A DNA stretch of 64,000 nucleotides, from assembly GCF_003576645.1 (NCBI RefSeq), contig NC_044920.1, positions 2,605,356 to 2,669,355 on the forward strand, in the 5' to 3' direction. The stretch comes from Ipomoea triloba (taxonomy: Eukaryota; Streptophyta; Magnoliopsida; Solanales; Convolvulaceae). The position numbers and the translations under genes were made by a program. Shown here piece by piece: positions 55,889-64,000 of this stretch (position 1 is its first letter; each line of letters starts with the position of its first letter). The notes beneath the pieces were generated by a model. The model had not been told where the DNA came from. It worked only from the letters and a program-made list of their open reading frames with translations, and searched no databases.

Positions 55889-57841
55889 TCATGCTGCAGT
55901 CATACAGTCTTCCCAGGTACCATACTTTGAGCTGAAACTTCCCCCACCGCTTTGCTCATCATACTCCAAAATAACTGCCCGAGCGCAGAAATCCCAAGTT
56001 CTAGCAATGTCCCTTAGTGACATCGGTTGAGATAGACTTGGGAGGGAGGCAGAAAACTTTGATCTGGCCTTGATTGATAGATCCTCGTACTCTTTGCTGA
56101 CTTCAACTGGGAACTTATCCATGATTATTGGAGAGCAATTTGGATAATTTGCAGGAACAAGCAATCTTAAAGGCTGAATTTGAGCTGAAGCATACTGTGA
56201 TTTTAAATTTGGACTGAGAGACACAGCACTAAAACAACACTTAACAGTGGTACCTCCACTTGCATCAACACCTTCATTGCTGATTTCTAACACAGTATCA
56301 ATCAGTCGTCGATTGATTTCCCTTATCTCTTCAATGAGTGCATGATTAGCCTTAATCTTGAGTCTTTTTATGCTGGATGTTGCTATTGACTCCAAATCAG
56401 ACCCATTCCATAGTGCAAAACTATCATTTACACTTCCACTAGATGACAATACATTTGAGGTTGTATAGCAGCATTTCATTCTCTTTGTTCCAGTGGGACC
56501 ATCCTGTGTCTGCATACGGCGTTTTGTCATGGCAACCAGATCTTCACCAACACCTATTCTATCCATCATACTGATAACAGAGCTCATATCACTAATAGAG
56601 GAACTCAATGCTTTAGCTGAAACTGTTCTTACCGCATTAATCAAGCGTTCCACAGCATTTGCATGTGTGCCATCTAGACTGTTAATTTCTGGAAGCAACG
56701 GTGATGCTGATATCCCGGGAGTATCGATTGGCAGAGATTGAGCTGATGCAGACACAGCATTTGTATGCTGATGCCCTACATTCCCAGCACCAAGAAGTGA
56801 TGGAATGCCCATGCTAACTTTTTCTGACTCCCCTGGCAAGGGAGTTGAATTTGCAGATTGGAGAGGTGTTCCGGTTTTAGTAAGAGATGCCAACACATTT
56901 TGCTGTGGTGAAGAATGCTGGGCAAGCTGAGGAGAAAGTGTGTGATGAACTTGGGGTGAGGAGATACTTGGCTTGAGCTGTGGAGATACAGAAGACACAG
57001 AATTATGGTGCATTATTGCTGCCATAGTGCCTTGCACATTTACAGATTGCATCTGAAGATCATGATTTTGTGGAGGTTGCATTTGCTGCAAAGATGAAGC
57101 AGGTTTCCGGGTCCTCCTGTTGGAATTAAGAAGATAAATTATCTGCTTCTCAATATAGCCCATTTTGTCCTTGTGTTGCGGTTGAATGTCATTTTTGTTA
57201 AGCCTCAACATGTGAAGAAGGCGTTCCACCATAACCTTCAACATCTTGAGCTTTTCAATTTGTTCATTTTTGGGTTGTTGAGGAACAGAATCAAGCTGAC
57301 CCAACTTGCCAGCGATCTTCTGGAACAATTCATTTAGATCCATATAATATGTCTCTTTCATGGCCTTTATCTTTTGGTAAGCCTCTTCCTGCCAATCACC
57401 CACATTTGCGTTTCCAGTTGAATCTAAACATGTAATATTTTGGGAAAGTAGTTGCTGCCGGGCTTGGGATTGATTACCTTGGGGTTGCATTTGGGGATTT
57501 TGACTACTATTGGCAACATTAGCCTGCAGAAGATTAGCTATGGAATTTTGTGATTTTGTCTCCATAGATAACATCTTCCGCAAATAATCTGACTGATTTG
57601 TTGCAGCAGTATAAATTTTTTCCTCAATTTTCTTAAGTTCCAAGGAAAGATGTCTCTTTAAAGTCTCCATTATCTTGTTCACAATCCTCTGCCTGGACTC
57701 CGGTTGCAATTGAGTCCGCCAATCGCCCGTCTCCATAGCTCCGGGAACCGGTGCCGCCGCCGCCGCCGCAGCAATGGCGGCGGGGTCAACACCCTGAGGC
57801 TGGGCCAGAGGTTGCGCCGCCCTCCAATTATTCCCGTCCAT
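55889..57841 (-). CDS. MED15: MED15-like Mediator subunit, intronless and shortened, 650 aa
   Basis: One uninterrupted frame. The N-terminus has a KIX-like domain (about residues 38-110: DWRTQLQPESRQRIVNKIME, TAATNQSDYLRKML), then an MED15 central region (NVGDWQEEAYQKIKAMKETY, NEQIEKLKMLKVMVERLLHM), a short Ser/Gln-rich stretch (SSPQVHHTLSPQLAQHSS), and a conserved C-terminal part (KRLKIKANHALIEEIREINR, LRLLVPANYPNCSPIIMDKF, GGGSFSSKYGTWEDC). MED15 sits in the Mediator tail and passes activator signals to RNA polymerase II through KIX. The usual plant protein is about twice as long, Gln-rich and encoded by many exons. The lack of introns and several small in-frame gaps, including inside KIX, suggest a retrocopy. 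Still open, so possibly translated; activator binding is doubtful. Confidence 0.8.
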   Translation of the reverse strand: MDGNNWRAAQPLAQPQGVDPAAIAAAAAAAPVPGAMETGDWRTQLQPESRQRIVNKIMETLKRHLSLELKKIEEKIYTAATNQSDYLRKMLSMETKSQNSIANLLQANVANSSQNPQMQPQGNQSQARQQLLSQNITCLDSTGNANVGDWQEEAYQKIKAMKETYYMDLNELFQKIAGKLGQLDSVPQQPKNEQIEKLKMLKVMVERLLHMLRLNKNDIQPQHKDKMGYIEKQIIYLLNSNRRTRKPASSLQQMQPPQNHDLQMQSVNVQGTMAAIMHHNSVSSVSPQLKPSISSPQVHHTLSPQLAQHSSPQQNVLASLTKTGTPLQSANSTPLPGESEKVSMGIPSLLGAGNVGHQHTNAVSASAQSLPIDTPGISASPLLPEINSLDGTHANAVERLINAVRTVSAKALSSSISDMSSVISMMDRIGVGEDLVAMTKRRMQTQDGPTGTKRMKCCYTTSNVLSSSGSVNDSFALWNGSDLESIATSSIKRLKIKANHALIEEIREINRRLIDTVLEISNEGVDASGGTTVKCCFSAVSLSPNLKSQYASAQIQPLRLLVPANYPNCSPIIMDKFPVEVSKEYEDLSIKARSKFSASLPSLSQPMSLRDIARTWDFCARAVILEYDEQSGGGSFSSKYGTWEDCMTAA

Positions 57842-58164
57842 GCTATATCAACTTCCTTCTACAGCTTCAATTACGGCCGAATCAATAAACGAAAGCAAAA
57901 TTCCCAGAAGACTGACTCCAGAATTGGAGAAAGATTTTTAGAGAGAGAACTGGAAATTCAACAGAGATGAGAAGATTCTATGTGGGCACCCAACATTAAA
58001 TACCGTTTACTTAGGGCAACATAAGAATATTAGAACGCGTTTGGTAGTCGGGGGGAAAAGGTCAAAAAAAAAAAAAAGAATAAGGTTCAAATTGGCCACT
58101 AAATTAAAAGTGTAATTAGGTCACTGAACCAAAAAAAAGTGCAATTAAGCATTGAACACTCTAA
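57842..58164. other. Upstream flank of the MED15-like ORF
   Basis: The first 120 bp may be 5' UTR carried by a retrocopy. Beyond it there is an A-rich run near 58065. No promoter motif stands out. Confidence 0.45.
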
Positions 58165-58348
58165 GGGGGCGTTTGGTTCACGAAATCTTGGATTACCCTA
58201 GGTAATAGGATTACCTCCAGGAAGGTAATGTGAGATTTTGGGAATATAAGATTACCTGATGTGTTTGGTTTGGATTGTGGAATATAATATTACTGTGTTT
58301 CGTTAAGGGTTATATTTTAGGTTATATGGGACAATTTACTATAATGGT

Positions 58349-58413
<65 letters not shown>

Positions 58414-58821
58414 ATATATTTGTGTGCCTTTATTGTGTGTATTTTTATTTATTTATATGTATGAATGTATTGATGCTTAATATTAAAAAAATAAATATAT
58501 AAATATACACACATGTATATTTAATTATATAAACATATATTTATTTTATATATAGTATAGATTGTGTTAGTATTATTATTATTATTATTATTATATATAA
58601 GGATTAGTTAACAAGGGCAAAGTCGGAATAATCCAAGGTAATCTTAGATTACCTAAAAAAAACGGGGGTAATCACATCACCTTGAAACATTACCGCCACA
58701 TCAGCTTTGAGGTAATGTAACATTACCTAGTAATCTCATAACTTGAAACAAACAAGGTAATATAACATTACCAGACTCAGATTACCTAGGTAATCTCAGA
58801 TGACCCGAACCAAACGGCCCC
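58165..58821. mobile_element. PIF/Harbinger (Tourist-type) MITE, 657 bp
   Basis: Ends GGGGGCGTTTGGTTC and, inverted, GGGGCCGTTTGGTTC, flanked by TAA on both sides (58162-58164, 58822-58824), the 3-bp target of this superfamily. It contains TA and ATT microsatellites. Confidence 0.82.
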
Positions 58822-59026
58822 TAAATGTATGCAATTTCATCTGATAGTAGGTTACCAACCATTTCATAAGTTACTTGCTTACGTGGACAGTGAATTTGAC
58901 ATTTTAAAATAAATTTTAATAATAAACTATAAAAATAAAAAAATTAAAATAATTTAAAAATTAAAAAAAAAACACACACACCATAATAAAGCAAAAGTTG
59001 TTTGTAAAAGAAGTTTACTTTTCGTA

Positions 59027-59068
<42 letters not shown>

Positions 59069-59192
59069 TAATTAAATTTGATGGCCAATTTGAACCTAAC
59101 TAATAAGGAATGTGGTTGAAGACTTTATTTTTTTAATAATGGTCTAAAATTGCTGCAATTTCTTAGTTTTCTACCTAACTAATAAGGAATAA
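58822..59192. other. Spacer with AAT microsatellite
   Basis: AAT run at about 59027-59068; the part after about 59150 is shared with the flank of the copy at 53519. No gene seen. Confidence 0.55.
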
Positions 59193-62100
59193 CTAAACCT
59201 CCACTGTAAAATTGATTGCAAACATGGTGGAATTCTCTACCTTAGCCAATCGTCCAATACTGGAACCCCAACCGATAATACTATACGTAACGGAAGCCCC
59301 CTCCCTGCTACGTGTCCCATGCATGATGGCGCTACTCGAGATCTTAACCCCATCCTCGATGACGCAGTCGGGGCCGATAGCGACATCCGGTCCGATCATG
59401 CATCCCTCTCCGATCTCCGCCGTCTCATCCACCACCACATCTCCCACGATGTGAGCGCCGGAAGCCAGTTTCTGCGGCCATCTCTTCCGTAAATTGCGCA
59501 ACTGGCTTACCAGCCCATTGATGTAATAGTTTTGCTGGTCTATCATCAGCCATGTATCCAACCAAAATAGCCCTTTCAGCCACAACCCGTACACTTTCCC
59601 GTCGGCTACCATTTTGGGGAACACTTGTTTCTCTAGCGACGTCCGTTTCGGCTCGATTCCGTCGAGGATTGAAGGGTTGAGCAGGTAAATCCCGACGCTT
59701 ATTGTCTTGAAGATCCCGTCTATTGGGTCTGGCTTCTCTACAAAACTCCTTACTTTCCCAGTGGATTTGTCCATGTCAATAGTAGCATAGGGTAAATGTT
59801 CGTCGTTCGTCCTCATCTCAAAATTGTTCTGTATCAATCAATGAATTTTATTTTATTTGTTTTTAAATATGATTACTAAATTCATTTCATGAGTAAGCTA
59901 AGGTGGGACGTCTTTCTGATCTCATTATTTGAAGAAAAATAATACTCCATATATGTAATCTCATTCTTTACTTTCAACTTTTACTCTCATGTGGAAGGGA
60001 GTGGGTTCAAGCCTCAGTGGAGATATCTGTTGACTCTTTGTGCTTCAGTAGGTTGATAAAGTAGCTATGAACAGATACTACATTGTAACCGAGTCAGTAG
60101 CTCAAAAAAAAAAAAAACTTTTACTCTCATGTAGACACATTCACGAGACCCACATAAAAAAAAAAAAAAAAAAAAAAGCCTATCAATTCTCCCCACATTG
60201 AGAAAGTAAAATCTGATAGTACATTATTAAAACTCTTATTTGAATTGAATTTTAAATAGTTTTATCGAAACGGAAGGGATCGGATATTAGGCCTAAGAGG
60301 AGGCAAATTTTTCTATTTTTCTTGGACCAATGAATAAATGTATATTTTTAATATATTAAAGATACATTATTTATTTGTTGAATATAAATTATTTAATAGT
60401 ATACAATATAATATATATTCAGTACACATATAATGTATCTTTAGTATATTAAAATGTACATTTTTTTTTATGATCCACAACTCCACACAAGTGGATTCAT
60501 GGATGGAATAATAATTGCTAAAAACATCATCCAAAAATTGTGAATATCTGACATAACATTTAGGTATCACTTGAACCTTGTGGTTTAGTGACACGAAATG
60601 GGTTGAGCCTTAATAGGAGTTGTGTTGACTCTTTGTGCTTCACTAACATTGACTCCATTGTAACAGAGTTAATAACGCTCGAAAAAAAAAATCACTTTAA
60701 CATCAAAATAATAAAATATAAATCCAAAAAGGGATATGTAGTTGGAGTTTTATTACCTTGGTTACTAGTATAGAAGCCTCTCCGGCATGGGATTTGTGAA
60801 ATGTGATCAACTGTTTGAAAGGATATTCTTCACAGAAAACATCACAATTTAGCACAAAAAAAGGCTCCCCAGAACCATCATCTATCAGCTTGTCCCTAGC
60901 CAAAGCAAGGGGGCCAGCAGTCCCAAGTGGCTCACTCTCTATTGAGAATGTAATCTTGAATCTGAACCTTGTTTCATGTTCTTTCATGAAGTTCTGCATT
61001 ACCTGCATATAAATATGCTTTTAGTATTATTAGTTTGTTCCCCATTTTATAGCCTATATATTGTTGATTTATTAGATGAAGCTCTGACCTGTGCCTGGTA
61101 GTTCACAGCCAGGATCACTTCAGTCACTCCAACAGCCTCAAGAGCCTCAATCTGACAGTAAAAAAGAGTGGTTTAGTTAACCAGAATGCATTATGTTAGG
61201 ATCAAGCACTTAGCAACATCAAAAGTTATAACTCATAGCAAAGACGCAGCTGGGTGCTGGACTTGAACCTTCACCAGCCTCCACCTAGCAATTCCCTCGC
61301 CATCAATTGGCCCTTTACCGGCACCCTTCCAACAATCCCCTAGCCACCATGCCACCAATTGATGGACTTCGTCATTTAAGCGCTTACCACAAAAGTTATA
61401 GCTCGTAGCGAAGATTTAACTTTATTTTCTTATACCACCACACATTTTCGAGAGGTGTTGGACTTAACTTTTTATTTATCGGCCTCCACCCAACAATCCC
61501 CTAGCCACTAATTATTGGACTTGACCCTTCACCGATCTTCATCCAACACATTATATTTGGAAACAAGAAAAACAAAACAACTCGGATGCGTTGGTTCAGA
61601 AATTAGAAAGCTTTTAAGGGTGAGTGAAGAATGAAGATGGATAATGATAGTGTTTAATTCCAGCTTCTACTCATATGTCTAGCAATGCATGTAAAGTATA
61701 GAAATCCATGGCATAATTTAGGCCAAATCTTCTCTTTTATTACTCTTCAATAAAACATGAACTAGAGAGAGTTGAGAGCATGGTCTAGTGGGACTAGTTT
61801 AGAGAGAGAGTCAAGAGGGAATAAGTCCCTTACCACTAAGGCTAAGGTCCCTTTAATAAGGGTTAATACCCTTACTCGTATACGTCTACGTACGAAGTAA
61901 GGACTTTTGGATCTTTTTCCTCTCTCCACTCTCTCTCTAAAGAAGGCTCAAGAAGCCTCTCTCCTCTCTCTAAATTGTTCAGAGTCACTTAATAAAAGAG
62001 ATGAATTGAGAGGATCTTTTCTTACATTCTTCATCTTTACATATATGATTATACACATCAATAATTGAATACAATGAGGGATTATTCCTTATCAGATAAT

Positions 62101-62237
62101 GTGAAACAGCATAAGCACGAAAGTACCTGATAAAAAATAATAGGTTTACTTGCAAATTCAATGAGTGGTTTTGGGATGGTGAAAGTGAGTGATGGTTGCA
62201 TCCGAGCGCTATAACCTCCAAGAATGAGTGCCTTCAT
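59193..62237 (-). CDS. Diverged mannose-1-phosphate guanylyltransferase paralogue, 351 aa
   Basis: Four exons collinear with the intact gene: 62127-62237, 61089-61151, 60757-61002, 59193-59828, all with GT-AG joins in frame (37+21+82+211 = 351 residues). It keeps [27 protein letters not shown] and beta-helix repeats. The signature loop, however, reads [19 protein letters not shown] in place of [11 protein letters not shown], the NAGIY segment is SVGIY, the [10 protein letters not shown] segment is [14 protein letters not shown], and the last roughly 40 residues of the beta-helix end are replaced by a short [10 protein letters not shown] tail. Catalysis of GDP-mannose formation looks unlikely. 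It could be a decaying copy or a non-catalytic partner, since non-catalytic GMPP relatives that modulate the enzyme are known. Splice sites and frame remain intact. Two SINEs lie in the last intron. Confidence 0.75.
59993..60115 (+). mobile_element. SINE, 5'-truncated, with 17-bp target duplication
   Basis: It carries the box-B-like GGGTTCAAGCCTC, the body of the family and an A tail. AACTTTTACTCTCATGT is repeated at 59976-59992 and 60116-60132. The same place in the duplicated segment (about 54292) has no SINE. Confidence 0.88.
60571..60693 (+). mobile_element. SINE, diverged
   Basis: Contains GTGGTTTAGTGACAC (A-box-like), GGGTTGAGCCT (B-box-like), TTGACTCTTTGTGCTTCA and an A tail. ATCACTT flanks it on both sides as a short target duplication. 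Confidence 0.7.
61152..62126 (-). other. First coding intron of the diverged paralogue, enlarged
   Basis: Nearly 1 kb here against under 200 bp in the intact gene. It contains two related ~200-bp segments with CAACAATCCCCTAGCCAC words (near 61330 and 61490) and a GAGAGA-rich piece near 61800. Probably inserted repeat sequence, edges not clear. Confidence 0.5.
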
Positions 62238-62910
62238 ACTCAGATTTATGCTTCTACTGATTAAAAAGAAAAACCAGTCAAAATTTCAGTAGCATATAAT
62301 AAGATTTATAGAATGAAAAAAACACGAACAAATTGCATTTCAAACTGGGATCTCTTCATTTATACTAACAAAAACAAAGCAATTAAGCTGCACGATCAAG
62401 GAACCCTGTATTGACATATACAGCTAGCTCTAATTTCTATCAGTAAGTAAATCGATCATCCATTGACACAAATGCAGAGTAGCATGAAGTTTTGGGTGAA
62501 ACAAAAGAGCCACAAAGTACAGAGAAGAAACAGTCAATGAGCCAAATGCATACATTATCTCAACTGTATGAGAAATGTATATATCAATCAAGCGTTCTCA
62601 ATATAACTATCAAGACAACATAGGGCACAATTGTTTACAGCAACCCTGATTCCAGAAGAAGAAACAAAAGATTTTCAGGGCCTCAAAGTTAAACATCAGA
62701 TCGAACAAATTCATTCATCACAACAACCACGGCCGTAACGAAAGCAAGACGCATCGTTTCCTAAGGAAAAAAAATCAAAAGGAAAAACAGAAATTGAATT
62801 GATGATGATCCTACGAAAAAAAAAAAACCGAAATGGTCCATGCTTGTGACGATTAGAATTTAGATAGAAACTAATTTCCATAGATGAGAGAAATGAGAAG
62901 ATGAATTCAC

Positions 62911-63015
62911 CTCCGGTTACGTACAGCCGTACAGGTCTAGCCGAGTCTGGAGCTTTTCCTTCGCTCGCAAGAAATTCCACACGACGGCTTCGGCTGTTGT
63001 CAGAGACTCTGTGCT
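62911..63015 (-). other. 5' UTR exon of the diverged paralogue
   Basis: Same GAG|GTGAATT donor form and similar exon sequence as 49905-50100. The similarity stops near 63015, where a MITE begins. Confidence 0.55.
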
Positions 63016-63019
63016 TGTC

Positions 63020-63405
63020 CACTTTTCAGAATAAGTAGATTTTTTACCTCCTTATCAACGAGGTTATTTCACGGTTATTGAAGAGTTTTAAGTGTGATTA
63101 GGAAATAAAAGGTGCGAGGAGAAAAAAAAAAAAAAACAAATATGAATTTAGAAAAAAATAGAAATTCAGAAGGACAGGTGCGCCTCACCTGAGCATTGCA
63201 CGCGCCCGCAGGGCGCAATATGTGCCTTTCACGCGAGATGATGCAGCTGTCCATTGGCCTCTGTGGGTCCCATTTCATTGCTAATAACTTCACTGTTACA
63301 TATGCTTCCCATTCTTCTCTCTCCCTCTATCTCTCCTCCAACTCACAAATATCTCTGACATGAACTTGGTAAAAACCATTGATAGGAATGCCCTAAGGTT
63401 ATGGA
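63020..63405. mobile_element. MITE inserted at the promoter of the diverged paralogue
   Basis: Reverse-oriented relative of the split element at 34073/44935: shares GGTGCGAGGAGAAAAAA, GCACGCGCCCGCAGGGCG and an end ATTGATAGGAATGCCCTAAG. Exact edges uncertain. Confidence 0.55.
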
Positions 63406-63614
63406 GTAATTTTTGGGTAATAGTCGTGTGACTTCTGTGTCTCAGGGTCTCTGGTCTCATTTGGTGATACGGATAGAATTTTTTATTAATGGTTCAAATT
63501 TTTAATTAATTAGATTGAATTTTTTACTCCATTAATTTTTTTGAGTTGGGTTTTTGGAATAGTAACTAGTGAGTTTGAGGAGAGAGAAAAAAATAAATTG
63601 TCCTGCCCGTACAC

Positions 63615-63752
63615 AGTGTAGTATCTGTTCATAGTTAATTTCTCAATCAAATGAAGCACAAGGAGCCAATATCGCTTCCACTGAGGCTCTAACTCATCTC
63701 CTCTCATGTGGAGTGCAACCGGGTGTCACTAGACCACTAGGTCTTTGGCAAT
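63615..63752 (-). mobile_element. SINE, minus orientation
   Basis: On the minus strand it begins near GACCTAGTGGTCTAGTGACA (A-box-like), has AGAGCCTCAGTGG, CTTGTGCTTCATTTG and TGAACAGATACTACA, and ends near 63615. Confidence 0.7.
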
Positions 63753-64000
63753 AAATTGCACACATAAAGGTTCGGACACAAATAACTTTGCAAAAGTTTA
63801 TTTGGTAAGGATGCTATAATTAAAGATTCGACACTTGTCACAAATTGAAACTCGTGAAATGGTATCATACAAGTTTTTGTCTTTCACTTGGTTATTTTTC
63901 TGACTATTATGACATTATCATAATTAATTATATTTTTAAATTGTGCTGTCAATTTTTATTTTCTCTTTTTAGGTTATAAATTCCTTGCATATATGTTTAA

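Overview
This is a gene-poor, repeat-rich piece of plant nuclear DNA. The host genes are interrupted by GT-AG introns, the non-coding DNA is very AT-rich, and the recognisable genes are plant families: a PDR-type ABCG transporter, a type I MADS-box gene, an ESF1/Meg-like cysteine-rich peptide, mannose-1-phosphate guanylyltransferase and Mediator subunit 15. It looks like a eudicot. I cannot name the species from the sequence alone.

Layout. 1-4.3 kb: the 3' part of a full-size ABCG (PDR) transporter gene that is broken (splice-donor change, frameshift, missing last membrane domain) and carries two SINE fragments. 4.47-5.99 kb: a Mutator-like element with a 9-bp target duplication and at least two captured gene fragments. 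6.5-10.8 kb: a reverse-oriented, probably non-autonomous LTR-retroelement relic with an acidic ORF, GC-rich palindromes and hairpin-bearing tandem repeats. 11-29 kb: three copies of a small secreted cysteine-rich peptide gene (one intact at 11.4 kb, one fragment at 21.0 kb, one frameshifted at 28.8 kb). The two with upstream sequence share a tandem array whose units contain a TATA-like motif. Between them lie a young Ty1/copia element (13.4-17.9 kb, identical LTRs, full-length ORF), a LINE remnant, an intact type I MADS-box gene (19.1-19.7 kb) and several MITE, MULE and Helitron-like insertions. 29-34 kb: no gene seen, one well-bounded SINE. 34.3-44.8 kb: a Ty3/gypsy element with LTRs, inserted in a MITE and damaged by two single-N assembly joins. 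45.5-50.1 kb: an intact mannose-1-phosphate guanylyltransferase gene (CYT1/VTC1 type, 361 aa, four coding exons plus a 5' UTR exon). 53.5-63 kb: a last-exon-only copy of the same gene, an intronless MED15-like ORF, and a diverged four-exon paralogue whose nucleotide-binding signature is altered and whose C-terminus is short.

How it fits together. The intact guanylyltransferase would supply GDP-mannose for ascorbate, cell-wall and N-glycan synthesis. Its two downstream relatives arose by duplication and then collected different insertions, which gives a relative order of events. The MADS and ESF1-like genes belong to families with reported roles in endosperm or the seed, so the 11-29 kb stretch may be a small reproductive-gene neighbourhood; this is inference from family membership only. 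Most of the rest is transposon sequence in nested layers, many with readable target-site duplications.

Assembly caution. Single N bases at 10525, 40066 and 42809 each join to DNA that repeats a nearby segment, and a 106-base N run lies at 48400-48505 between G homopolymers. Structures crossing these points should not be taken literally.
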